DNA of 64,000 nt from positions 29,665 to 93,664 of the forward strand of contig JACSVZ010000053.1 in NCBI GenBank assembly GCA_014706295.1. The letters run 5' to 3'. The notes below the pieces were generated by a model that saw only the letters and a program-made list of their open reading frames with translations, did not search any database and was not told the DNA's origin. The position numbers and the translations under genes were made by a program. Every line of letters begins with the position of its first letter. Within the stretch, counting starts at the first letter, position 1. This DNA comes from Lycocorax pyrrhopterus obiensis (taxonomy: Eukaryota; Chordata; Aves; Passeriformes; Paradisaeidae). This document shows positions 48,854 through 60,560 of this stretch, one piece after another.

Positions 48854-49936
48854 GAAGCCCAGGGCCCTGTGGAGTATGGGTGCTGTCAAAGCCTTAGCAG
48901 AGAATTTCTTCTGCTCTCTGCAGCATTTTGTGAGAGCTGTCTCTTTCCCATGCTAGTGATTGAAACAATGTTTTGGTCTTGTCAACGTCTTTCACCTGCA
49001 AATGGTTTTGCATGATTGGTGTGGTTCCAAGCAGAAAAAGCTTCCGAGCTGGCTGTCTTGGAACTTGAGCAAAGCCTTCAAGGGGTGGATGGCCGAGAAA
49101 CCAATTGCCTTCTGCCATTTGACACACTTTTGCAAAGTAACGTAGAAAAGCCTTTGGAGAGATGATGAAATTGCTTCCATTTCTCCCTGAGCCTGGAGTC
49201 TTGTGTGGTTTCTCTAGTGATGCGTGGTGAGAACAAGGACACAGGAGAGCCTTTGTGATGCTGTGCAACTCCATGGAAGCCGAGCTCCACTGTGGCACCG
49301 CAGAACAAGAAGGAAAGAAGGAAAGAAAAGAAAGAAAGAAAGAATGAAGGAGAGAAAAGAAAAGAAAAGAAAGAAAGAAAGAAAAGAAAGAAAGAAAGAA
49401 AGCAATAAAGAAAGAAAGAAAGAAAGAAAGAAAGAAAAGATTCTATGTGTTCATGCGGAATGGTTTCTCTGGGAGGCAAACGCTGAGGAATCATGAGAGC
49501 CCCCAGCCCTCCCTTCCTCTTCTCTCCCTTCGGTTCGTGTATCTGAGCTGGAGTCATATGGTATGGAATATGCCCTTGGCTGGGAGAGAGTTGAGAGTGG
49601 CCACAGAAGTGGGCGTGGCACTGTTTGCATGCTGTCCCTGCTGCTTCGCTCGCAGCCACTGCCGGGCCAGTACCTCTGAGCCAGCCACTCCTAAAGCCAA
49701 GGGCCCACTGGGACACTGCAGGGGCTGATGGAAGCCAGCCGCCATGGTGACACAGCGAGGCTGCACCGAATCCACGGTGCTTTGTGACGCGGTGGCTCCC
49801 AGGAGAGCCTTTATGATGCTGCGCACCTCCATGGAAGCCTGGCTCTACTGTGACACCACAGAAGCTCAGGGAACCCAGGAGAGTCTTGGTGATGCTGTGC
49901 AAGCAACCATGAGCATGGCTGCACTGTGACAGCACC
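48854..49936 (+). repeat. Composite unit 31 (collapsed, 2-monomer array)
   Basis: Tract 49303-49438 (136 bp, with AAAAGAAAAG steps and a private GCAATAAAG), block B 49439-49784 with private GTGTTCATG and GTGGGCG, array 49785-49936. At 1083 bp this is the shortest complete unit. The terminator (GAGTCTTGG, GAGCATGG) matches unit 27. Confidence 0.94.
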
Positions 49937-50447
49937 AAAGCCCAGGGCCCTGTGGAGTATGGGTGCTGTCAAAGCCTTAGCAGAGAATTTCTTCTGCTCT
50001 CTGGAGCATTTTGTGAGAGCTGTCTCTTTCCCATGCTAGTGATTGAAACAATGTTTTGGTCTTGTCAACGTCTTTCACCTGCAAATGGTTTTGCATGATT
50101 GGTGTGGTTCCAAGCAGAAAAAGCTTCCGAGCTGGCTGTCTTGGAACTTGAGCAAAGCCTTCAAGGGGTGGATGGCCGAGAAACCAATTGCCTTCTGCCA
50201 TTTGACACACTTTTGCAAAGTAACGTAGAAAAGCCTTTGGAGAGATGATGAAATTGCTTCCATTTCTCCCTGAGCCTGGAGTCTTGTGTGGTTTCTCTAG
50301 TGATGCGTGGTGAGAACAAGGACACAGGAGAGCCTTTGTGATGCTGTGCAACTCCATGGAAGCCGAGCTCCACTGTGGCACCGCAGAAAAAGAAGGAAAG
50401 AAAGAAAGAAGGAGAGAAAAGAAAGAAAGAAAGAATGAAGGAGAGAA

Positions 50448-50527
<80 letters not shown>

Positions 50528-51857
50528 AGGAAAGAAAGAAAAAGAAAGATTCTATGTGTGCATGTGGAATGGTTTCTCTGGGAGGCAAACGCTGAGGAAT
50601 CATGAGAACCCCCAGCCCTCCCTTCCTCTTCTCTCCCTTCGGTTCGTGTATCTGAGCTGGAGTCATATGGTATGGAATATGCCCTTGGCTGGGAGAGAGT
50701 TGAGAGTGGCCACAGAAGTGGCCGTGGCACTGTTTGCATGCTGTCCCTGCTGCTTCGCTCGCAGCCACTGCCGGGCCAGTACCTCTGAGCCAGCCACTCC
50801 TAAAGCCAAGGGCCCACTGGGACACTGCAGGGGCTGATGGAAGCCAGCCGCCATGGTGACACAGCGAGGCTGCACCGAATCCACGGTGCTTTGTGACGCG
50901 GTGGCTCCCAGGAGAGCCTTTATGATGCTGTGCACCTCCATGGAAGCCTGGCTCCACTGTGACACCACAGAAGCTCAGGGAACCCAGGAGAGCCTTTGTG
51001 ATGCTGTGCAAACACATGGAAGCCTGGCTCCACTGTGACACCAGTAAATCTCAGGGAACCCCGGAGAGCCTTTGTGATGCTGTGGAAAACATTCACTGAA
51101 TGCTGTGGAAAACATTCACGGTAACCTGGCTCCACTGTGACACCACAGGTGCTCAGGGAACCCAGGAGAGACTTTGTGATGCTGTGCAACTGCACAGAAG
51201 CCTGGCTCCACTGTGACACCACAGGTGCTCAGGGAACCAAGGAGAGCCTTTGTGATGCTGTGGAAAACATTCACTGAATGCTGTGGAAAACATTCACGGT
51301 AACCTGGCTCCACTGTGACCCCACAGGTGCTCAGGGAACCAAGGAGAGCCTTTGTGATGCTGTGCAACAGCATGGAACCCTGGCTCCACTGTGACACCAC
51401 AGGTGCTCAGGGAACCCAGGAGAGGCTTTGTGATGCTGTGCAACTGCACGGAAGCCTGGCTCCACTGTGACACCACAGAAGCTCAGGGAACCCAGGAGAG
51501 CCTTTGTGATGCTGTGCAACTGCACAGAAGCCTGGCTCCACTGTGACACCACAGGTGCTCAGGGAAGCCAGGAGAGCCTTTGTGATGCTGTGGAACTGCA
51601 CGGAAGCCTGGCTCCACTGTGACACCACAGAAGCTCAGGGAACCCAGGAGAACCTTTGTGATGCTGTGCAAACACATGGAACCCTGGCTCCACTGTGACA
51701 CCACAGAAGCTCAGGGAAGCCAGGAGAGCCTTTGTGATGCTGTGGAACTGCACGGAAGCCTGGCTCCACTGTGACACCACAGAAGCTCAGGGAACCCAGG
51801 AGAGTCTTGGTGATGCTGTGCAGGCAACCATGAGCGTGGCTGCACTGTGACACCACC
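49937..51857 (+). repeat. Composite unit 32 (12 monomers, two 102-bp variants)
   Basis: Tract 50386-50547 (162 bp, with a long clean GAAA run), block B 50548-50893 with GAGAACCCCC, array 50894-51857. Array of unit 17 type, with a private AACAGCATGG in one monomer and without the GTGCACCTGC mark. Confidence 0.94.
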
Positions 51858-53593
51858 GAAGCCCAGGGCCCTGTGGAGTATGGGTGCTGTCAAAGCCTTA
51901 GCAGAGAATTTCTTCTGCTCTCTGCAGCATTTTGTGAGAGCTGTCTCTTTCCCATGCTAGTGATTGAAACAATGTTTTGGTCTTGTCAACGTCTTTCACC
52001 TGCAAATGGTTTTGCATGATTGGTGTGGTTCCAAGCAGAAAAAGCTTCCGAGCTGGCTGTCTTGGAACTTGAGCAAAGCCTTCAAGGGGTGGATGGCCGA
52101 GAAACCAATTGCCTTCTGCCATTTGACACACTTTTGCAAAGTAACGTAGAAAAGCCTTTGGAGAGATGATGAAATTGCTTCCATTTCTCCCTGAGCCTGG
52201 AGTCTTGTGTGGTTTCTCTAGTGATGCGTGGTGAGAACAAGGACACAGGAGAGCCTTTGTGATGCTGTGCAACTCCGTGGAAGCCGAGCTCCACTGTGGC
52301 ACCGCAGAACAAGAAGGAAAGAAGGAAAGAAGGAAAGAAAGAAAGAAGGAGAGAAAAGAAAGAAAGAAAGAATGAAGGAGAGAAAAGAAAGAAAGAAAAG
52401 AAAGAAAGAAAGAGAGAAAGAAAGCAAGAAAGAAAGAAAGAAAGAAAGAAAGAAAAAGAAAGATTCTATGTGTGCATGTGGAATGGTTTCTCTGGGAGGC
52501 AAACGCTGAGGAATCATGAGAGCCCCCAGCCCTCCCTTCCTCTTCTCTCCCTTCGGTTCGTGTATCTGAGCTGGAGTCATATGGTATGGAATATGCCCTT
52601 GGCTGGGAGAGAGTTGAGAGTGGCCACAGAAGTGGCCGTGGCACTGTTTGCATGCTGTCCCTGCTGCTTCGCTCGCAGCCACTGCCGGGCCAGTACCTCT
52701 GAGCCAGCCACTCCTAAAGCCAAGGGCCCACTGGGACACTGCAGGGGCTGATGGAAGCCAGCCGCCATGGTGACACAGCGAGGCTGCACCGAATCCACGG
52801 TGCTTTGTGACGCGGTGGCTCCCAGGAGAGCCTTTATGATGCTGCGCACCTCCATGGAAGCCTGGCTCCACTGTGACACCACAGAAGCTCAGGGAACCCA
52901 GGAGAGCCTTTGTGATGCTGTGCAAACACATGGAAGCCTGGCTCCACTGTGACACCGGTAAATCTCAGGGAACCCCGGAGAGCCTTTGTGATGCTGTGGA
53001 AAACATTCACTGAATGCTGTGGAAAACATTCACGGTAACCTGGCTCCACTGTGACCCCACAGAAGCTCAGGGAACCAAGGAGAGCCTTTGTGATGCTGTG
53101 CAACTGCATGGAACCCTGGCTCCACTGTGACACCACAGGTGCTCAGGGAACCCAGGAGAGGCTTTGTGATGCTGTGCAACTGCACGGAAGCCTGGCTCCA
53201 CTGTGACACCACAGAAGCTCAGGGAACCCAGGAGAGGCTTTGTGATGCTGTGAAACTGCACGGAAGCCTGGCTCCACTGTGACACCACAGGTGCTCAGGG
53301 AACCAAGGAGAGCCTTTGTGATGCTGTGCAAACACATGGAACCCTGGCTCCACTGTGACACCACAGAAGCTCAGGGAAGCCAGGAGAGCCTTTGTGATGC
53401 TGTGGAACTGCACGGAAGCCTGGCTCCACTGTGACACCACAGAAGCTCAGGGAAGCCAGGAGAGCCTTTGTGATGCTGTGGAACTGCACGGAAGCCTGGC
53501 TCTACTGTGACACCACAGAAGCTTAGGGAACCCAGGAGAGTCTTGGTGATGCTGTGCAAGCAACCATGAGCGTGGCTGCACTGTGACAGCACC
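51858..53593 (+). repeat. Composite unit 33 (10 monomers)
   Basis: Tract 52307-52461 (155 bp), block B 52462-52807, array 52808-53593. Array of unit 18 type, including ACCGGTAAATC, GTGAAACTGC and GAAGCTTAGGG. Confidence 0.94.
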
Positions 53594-54117
53594 GAAGCCC
53601 AGGGCCCTGTGGAGTATGGGTGCTGTCAAAGCCTTAGCAGAGAATTTCTTCTGCTCTCTGCAGCATTTTGTGAGAGCTGTCTGTTTCCCATGCTAGTGAT
53701 TGAAACAATGTTTTGGTCTTGTCAACGTCTTTCACCTGCAAATGGTTTTGCATGATTGGTGTGGTTCCAAGCAGAAAAAGCTTCCGAGCTGGCTGTCTTG
53801 GAACTTGAGCAAAGCCTTCAAGGGGTGGATGTCCGAGAAACCAATTGCCTTCTGCCATTTGACACACTTTTGCAAAGTAACGTAGAAAAGCCTTTGGAGA
53901 GATGATGAAATTGCTTCCATTTCTCCCTGAGCCTGGAGTCTTGTGTGGTTTCTCTAGTGATGCGTGGTGAGAACAAGGACACAGGAGAGCCTTTGTGATG
54001 CTGTGCAACTCCATGGAAGCCGAGCTCCACTGTGGCACCGCAGAAAAAGAAGGAAAGAAAGAAAGAAGGAGAGAAAAGAAAGAAAGAAAGAATGAAGGAG
54101 AGAAAAGAAAGAAAGAA

Positions 54118-54169
<52 letters not shown>

Positions 54170-55233
54170 AAAAGAAAGATTCTATGTGTGCATGTGGAAT
54201 GGTTTCTCTGGGAGGCAAACGCTGAGGAATCATGAGAGCCCCCAGCCCTCCCTTCCTCTTCTCTCCCTTCGGTTCGTGTATCTGAGCTGGAGTCATATGG
54301 TATGGAATATGCCCTTGGCTGGGAGAGAGTTGAGAGTGGCCACAGAAGTGGGCGTGGCACTGTTTGCATGCTGTCCCTGCTGCTTCGCTCGCAGCCACTG
54401 CCGGGCCAGTACCTCTGAGCCAGCCACTCCTAAAGCCAAGGGCCCACTGGGACACTGCAGGGGCTGATGGAAGCCAGCCGCCATGGTGACACAGCGAGGC
54501 TGCACCGAATCCACGGTGCTTTGTGACGCGGTGGCTCCCAGGAGAGCCTTTATGATGCTGCGCACCTCCATGGAAGCCTGGCTCCACTGTGACACCACAG
54601 AAGCTCAGGGAACCCAGGAGAGCCTTTGTGATGCTGTGCAAACACATGGAACCCTGGCTCCACTGTGACACCAGTAAATCTCAGGGAACCCCAGAGAGCC
54701 TTTGTGATGCTGTGGAAAACATTCACTGAATGCTGTGGAAAACATTCACGGTAACCTGGCTCCACTGTGACCCCACAGAAGCTCAGGGAACCAAGGAGAG
54801 CCTTTGTGATGCTGTGCAACTGCACGGAAGCCTGGCTCCACTGTGACACCACAGGTGCTCAGGGAACCAAGGAGAGCCTTTGTGATGCTGTGGAACTGCA
54901 CGGAAGCCTGGCTCCACTGTGACACCACAGAAGCTCAGGGAACCCAGGAGAACCTTTGTGATGCTGTGCAAACACATGGAAGCCTGGCTCCACTGTGACA
55001 CCACAGAAGCTCAGGGAAGCCAGGAGAGCCTTTGTGATGCTGTGGAACTGCACGGAAGCCTGGCTCCACTGTGACACCACAGAAGCTCAGGGAAGCCAGG
55101 AGAGCCTTTGTGATGCTGTGGAACTGCACGGAAGCCTGGCTCTACTGTGACACCACAGAAGCTCAGGGAACCCAGGAGAGTCTTGGTGATGCTGTGCAAG
55201 CAACCATGAGCGTGGCTGCACTGTGACAGCACC
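53594..55233 (+). repeat. Composite unit 34 (9 monomers)
   Basis: Tract 54043-54177 (135 bp), block B 54178-54523 with GTGGGCG, array 54524-55233. Block A combines GTCCGAG (units 19 and 24) with GTCTGTTTC (units 1 and 23). The array order is found nowhere else in the window, and the 102-bp monomer is preceded by ACCCCAGAGAG (CpG lost). Confidence 0.94.
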
Positions 55234-57174
55234 GAAGCCCAGGGCCCTGTGGAGTATGGGTGCTGTCAAAGCCTTAGCAGAGAATTTCTTCTGCTCTCTG
55301 CAGCATTTTGTGAGAGCTGTCTCTTTCCCATGCTAGTGATTGAAACAATGTTTTGGTCTTGTCAACGTCTTTCACCTGCAAATGGTTTTGCATGATTGGT
55401 GTGGTTCCAAGCAGAAAAACCTTCCGAGCTGGCTGTCTTGGAACTTGAGCAAAGCCTTCAAGGGGTGGATGGCCGAGAAACCAATTGCCTTCTGCCATTT
55501 GACACACTTTTGCAAAGTAACGTAGAAAAGCCTTTGGAGAGATGATGAAATTGCTTCCATTTCTCCCTGAGCCTGGAGGCTTGTGTGGTTTCTCTAGTGA
55601 CGCGTGGTGAGAACAAGGACACAGGAGAGCCTTTGTGATGCTGTGCAACTCCGTGGAAGCCGAGCTCCACTGTGGCACCGCAGAACAAGAAGGAAAGAAG
55701 GAAAGAAGGAAAGAAAGAAAGAAGGAGAGAAAAGAAAGAAAGAAAGAATGAAGGAGAGAAAAGAAAGAAAGAATGAAGGAGAGAAAAGAAAGAAAGAAAG
55801 AATGAAGGAGAGAAAAGAAAGAAAGAAAGAAAGAATGAAGGAGAGAAAAAAAAGAAAGAAAGAATGAAGGAGAGAAAAGAAAGAAAGAAAGAAAGAATGA
55901 AGGAGAGAAAAGAAAGAAAGAAAGAAAGAATGAAGGAGAGAAAAGAAAGAAAGAAAGAAAGCAAAAGATTTTATGTGTGCTTGCGGAATGGTTTCTCTGG
56001 GAGGCAAACGCTGAGGAATCATGAGAGCCCCCAGCCCTCCCTTCCTCTTCTCTCCCTTCGGTTCGTGTATCTGAGCTGGAGTCATATGGTATGGAATATG
56101 CCCTTGGCTGGGAGAGAGTTGAGAGTGGCCACAGAAGTGGCCGTGGCACTGTTTGCATGCTGTCCCTGCTGCTTCGCTCGCAGCCACTGCCGGGCCAGTA
56201 CCTCTGAGCCAGCCACTCCTAAAGCCAAGGGCCCACTGGGACACTGCAGGGGCTGATGGAAGCCAGCCGCCATGGTGACACAGCGAGGCTGCACCGAATC
56301 CACGGTGCTTTGTGATGCGGTGGCTCCCAGGAGAGCCTTTATGATGCTGCGCACCTCCATGGAAGCCTGGCTCCACTGTGACACCAGTAAATCTCAGGGA
56401 ACCCCGGAGAGCCTTTGTGATGCTGTGGAAAACATTCACTGAATGCTGTGGAAAACATTCACGGTAACCTGGCTCCACTGTGACCCCAGAGAAGCTCAGG
56501 GAACCAAGGAGAGCCTTTGTGATGCTGTGCAACTGCATGGAACCCTGGCTCCACTGTGACACCACAGGTGCTCAGGGAACCCAGGAGAGGCTTTGTGATG
56601 CTGTGCAACTGCACGGAAACCTGGCTCCACTGTGACACCACAGGTGCTTAGGGAACCAAGGAGAGCCTTTGTGATGCTGTGGAACTGCATTGAAGCCTGG
56701 CTCCACTGTGACACCACAGGTGCTCAGGGAACCAAGGAGAGCCTTTTGGATGCTGTGGAACTGCAGTGAAGCCTGGCTCCACTGTGACACCACAGAAGCT
56801 CAGGGAACCAAGGAGAGCCTTTGTGATGCTGTGCAACTGCACGGAAGCCTGGCTCCACTGTGACACCAGTAAATCTCAGGGAACACAGGAGAGCCTTTGT
56901 GATGCTGTGGAACTTCACGGAAGCCTGGCTCCACTGTGACACCACAGAAGCTCAGGGAACCAAGGAGAGCCTTTGTGATGCTGTGCAAACACATGGAACC
57001 CTGGCTCCACTGTGACACCAGTAAATCTCAGGGAACCCCGGAGAGCCTTTGTGATGCTGTGCAAACACATGGAACCCTGGCTCCACTGTGACACCACAGA
57101 AGCTCAGGGAGCCCAGGAGTGTCTTGTTGATGCTGTGCAAGCAACCATGAGCGTGGCTGCACTGTGACACCACC
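55234..57174 (+). repeat. Composite unit 35 (11 monomers, expanded tract)
   Basis: Tract 55683-55966 (284 bp), block B 55967-56312 with private GATTTTATG and GTGCTTGCGG, array 56313-57174. The leader is followed directly by the 102-bp monomer. Rare monomers read CCTTTTGGATGC and GGGAGCCCAGGAGTGTC; both recur in unit 38. Block A has GGAGGCTTG and GTGACGCG. Confidence 0.93.
55683..55966 (+). repeat. Expanded purine tract with internal tandem motif (unit 35)
   Basis: 284 bp, nearly twice the usual length. The increase comes from seven copies of a motif GAATGAAGGAGAGAAAAG plus GAAA steps, repeated every 25 to 40 bases, not from longer GAAA runs. Ordinary units have one copy of this motif. Confidence 0.92.
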
Positions 57175-58364
57175 GAAGCCCAGGGCCCTGTGGAGTATGG
57201 GTGCTGTCAAAGCCTTAGCAGAGAATTTCTTCTGCTCTCTGCAGCATTTTGTGAGAGCTGTCTCTTTCCCATGCTAGTGATTGAAACAATGTTTTGGTCT
57301 TGTCAACGTCTTTCACCTGCAAATGGTTTTGCTTGATTGGTGTGGTTCCAAGCAGAAAAAGCTTCCGAGCTGGCTGTCTTGGAACTTGAGCAAAGCCTTC
57401 AAGGGGTGGATGGCCGAGAAACCAATTGCCTTCTGCCATTTGACACACTTTTGCAAAGTAACGTAGAAAAGCCTTTGGAGAGATGATGAAATTGCTTCCA
57501 TTTCTCCCTGAGCCTGGAGTCTTGTGTGGTTTCTCTAGTGATGCGTGGTGAGAACAAGGACACAGGAGAGCCTTTGTGATGCTGTGCAACTCCATGGAAG
57601 CCGAGCCCCACTGTGGCACCGCAGAACAAGAAGGAAAGAAGGAAAGAAGGAAAGAAAGAAAGAAGGAGAGAAAAGAAAGAAAGAAAGAATGAAGGAGAGA
57701 AAAGAAAGAAAGAAAGAAAGAAAGAAAGAATGAAGGAGAGAAAAGAAAGAAAGAAAGCAAGAAAGAAAGAAAGAAAGAAAGAAAGCAAAAGATTCTATGT
57801 GTGCATGCGGAATGGTTTCTCTGGGAGGCAAACGCTGAGGAATCATGAGAGCCCCCAGCCCTCCCTTCCTCTTCTCTCCCTTCGGTTCGTGTATCTGAGC
57901 TGGAGTCATATGGTATGGAATATGCCCTTGGCTGGGAGAGAGTTGAGAGTGGCCACAGAAGTGGCCGTGGCACTGTTTGCATGCTGTCCCTGCTGCTTCG
58001 CTCGCAGCCACTGCCGGGCCAGTACCTCTGAGCCAGCCACTCCTAAAGCCAAGGGCCCACTGGGACACTGCAGGGGCTGATGGAAGCCAGCCGCCATGGT
58101 GACACAGCGAGGCTGCACCGAATCCACGGTGCTTTGTGACGCGGTGGCTCCCAGGAGAGCCTTTATGATGCTGCGCACCTCCATGGAAGCCTGGCTCCAC
58201 TGTGACACCACAGAAGCTCAGGGAACCCAGGAGAGCCTTTGTGATGCTGTGGAACTGCACGGAAGCCTGGCTCCACTGTGACACCACAGAAGCTCAGGGA
58301 ACCCAGGAGAGTCTTGGTGATGCTGTGCAAGCAACCATGAGCGTGGCTGCACTGTGACACCAAC
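57175..58364 (+). repeat. Composite unit 36 (3-monomer array)
   Basis: Tract 57624-57790 (167 bp, two GAATGAAGG motifs), block B 57791-58136, array 58137-58364. The array is leader, one body monomer and terminator, a collapse distinct from the two-monomer class. Block A has TTTTGCTTGATTGG. Confidence 0.94.
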
Positions 58365-60560
58365 GAAGCCCAGGGCCCTGTGGAGTATGGGTGCTGTCAA
58401 AGCCTTAGCAGAGAATTTCTTCTGCTCTCTGCAGCATTTTGTGAGCGCTGTCTCTTTCCCATGCTAGTGATTGAAACAATGTTTTGGTCTTGTCACCGTC
58501 TTTCACCTGCAAATGGTTTTGCATGATTGGTGTGGTTCCAAGCAGAAAAACCTTCCGAGCTGGCTGTCTTGGAACTTGAGCAAAGCCTTCAAGGGGTGGA
58601 TGGCCGAGAAACCAATTGCCTTCTGCCATTTGACACACTTTTGCAAAGTAACGTAGAAAAGCCTTTGGAGAGATGATGAAATTGCTTCCATTTCTCCCTG
58701 AGCCTGGAGTCTTGTGTGGTTTCTCTAGTGATGCGTGGTGAGAACAAGGACACAGGAGAGCCTTTGTGATGCTGTGCAACTCCATGGAAGCCGAGCTCCA
58801 CTGTGGCACCGCAGAACAAGAAGGAAAGAAGGAAAGAAGGAAAGAAAGAAAGAAGGAGAGAAAAGAAAGAAAGAAAGAATGAAGGAGAGAAAAGAAAGAA
58901 AGAAAGAAAGAATGAAGGAGAGAAAAGAAAGAAAGAAAGCAAGAAAGAAAGAAAGAAAGAAAGAAAGCAAAAGATTCTATGTGTGCATGCGGAATGGTTT
59001 CTCTGGGAGGCAAACGCTGAGGAATCATGAGAGCCCCCAGCCCTCCCTTCCTCTTCTCTCCCTTCGGTTCGTGTATCTGAGCTGGAGTCATATGGTATGG
59101 AATATGCCCTTGGCTGGGAGAGAGTTGAGAGTGGCCACAGAAGTGGCCGTGGCACTGTTTGCATGCTGTCCCTGCTGCTTCGCTCGCAGCCACTGCCGGG
59201 CCAGTACCTCTGAGCCAGCCACTCCTAAAGCCAAGGGCCCACTGGGACACTGCAGGGGCTGATGGAAGCCAGCCGCCATGGTGACACAGCGAGGCTGCAC
59301 CGAATCCACGGTGCTTTGTGACGCGGTGGCTCCCAGGAGAGCCTTTATGATGCTGCGCACCTCCATGGAAGCCTGGCTCCACTGTGACACCACAGAAGCT
59401 CAGGGAACCCAGGAGAGCCTTTGTGATGCTGTGCAAACACATGGAACCCTGGCTCCACTGTGACACCGGTAAATCTCAGGGAACCCCGGAGAGCCTTTGT
59501 GATGCTGTGGAAAACATTCACTGAATGCTGTGGAAAACATTCACGGTAACCTGGCTCCACTGTGACCCCAGAGAAGCTCAGGGAACCCAGGAGAGCCTTT
59601 GTGATGCTGTGGAACTGCACGGAAGCCTGGCTCCACTGTGACACCACAGGTGCTCAGGGAACCAAGGAGAGCCTTTGTGATGCTGTGGAACTGCACAGAA
59701 GCCTGGCTCCACTGTGACACCACAGGTGCTCAGGGAACCCAGGAGAGCCTTTGTGATGCTGTGCAACTGCATTGAAGCCTGGCTCCACTGTGACCCCACA
59801 GAAGCTCAGGGAACCCAGGAGAGCCTTTGTGATGCTGTGCAACTGCACGGAAGCCTGGCTCCACTGTGACACCAGTAAATCTCAGGGAACACAGGAGAGC
59901 CTTTGTGATGCTGTGGAACTGCACAGAAGCCTGGCTCCACTGTGACACCACAGAAGCTCAGGGAAGCCAGGAGAGCCTTTGTGATGCTGTGGAACTGCAC
60001 AGAAGCCTGGCTCCACTGTGACACCACAGAAGCTCAGGGAACACAGGAGAGCCTTTGTGATGCTGTGGAACTGCACGGAAGCCTGGCTCCACTGTGACAC
60101 CACAGGTGCTCAGGGAACCAAGGAGAGCCTTTGTGATGCTGTGGAACTGCACGGAAGCCTGGCTCCACTGTGACACCACAGGTGCTCAGGGAACCCAGGA
60201 GAGCCTTTGTGATGCTGTGCAACTGCATTGAAGCCTGGCTCCACTGTGACCCCACAGAAGCTCAGGGAACCCAGGAGAGCCTTTGTGATGCTGTGGAACT
60301 GCACGGAAGCCTGGCTCCACTGTGACACCAGTAAATCTCAGGGAACACAGGAGAGCCTTTGTGATGCTGTGGAACTGCACGGAAGCCTGGCTCCACTGTG
60401 ACACCACAGAAGCTCAGGGAAGCCAGGAGAGCCTTTGTGATGCTGTGGAACTGCACGGAAGCCTGGCTCCACTGTGACACCACAGAAGCTCAGGGAACCC
60501 AGGAGAGTCTTGGTGATGCTGTGCAAGCAACCATGAGCGTGGCTGCACTGTGACACCACC
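58365..60560 (+). repeat. Composite unit 37 (16 monomers, longest array)
   Basis: Tract 58814-58972 (159 bp, two GAATGAAGG motifs), block B 58973-59318, array 59319-60560 (1242 bp). The array contains an inner duplication: the run of monomers ending near 59951 recurs about 456 bp (six monomers) later, near 60407, including the GCATTG, ACCCCACAG and TAAATCTC marks. Block A has GTGAGCGCTG and GTCACCGTC. Confidence 0.93.

Larger units (their letters stand above)
55234..60560 (+). repeat. Right super-repeat, copy 1 (units 35-37, 5327 bp)
   Basis: Units 35, 36 and 37 correspond to units 38, 39 and, presumably, one beyond the right edge. Units 35 and 38 share rare monomers and expanded tracts. Units 36 and 39 share TTTTGCTTGATTGG in block A. 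The second copy (60561-64000) is cut by the window edge, so the period is supported by one and two-thirds copies only. Confidence 0.75.
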
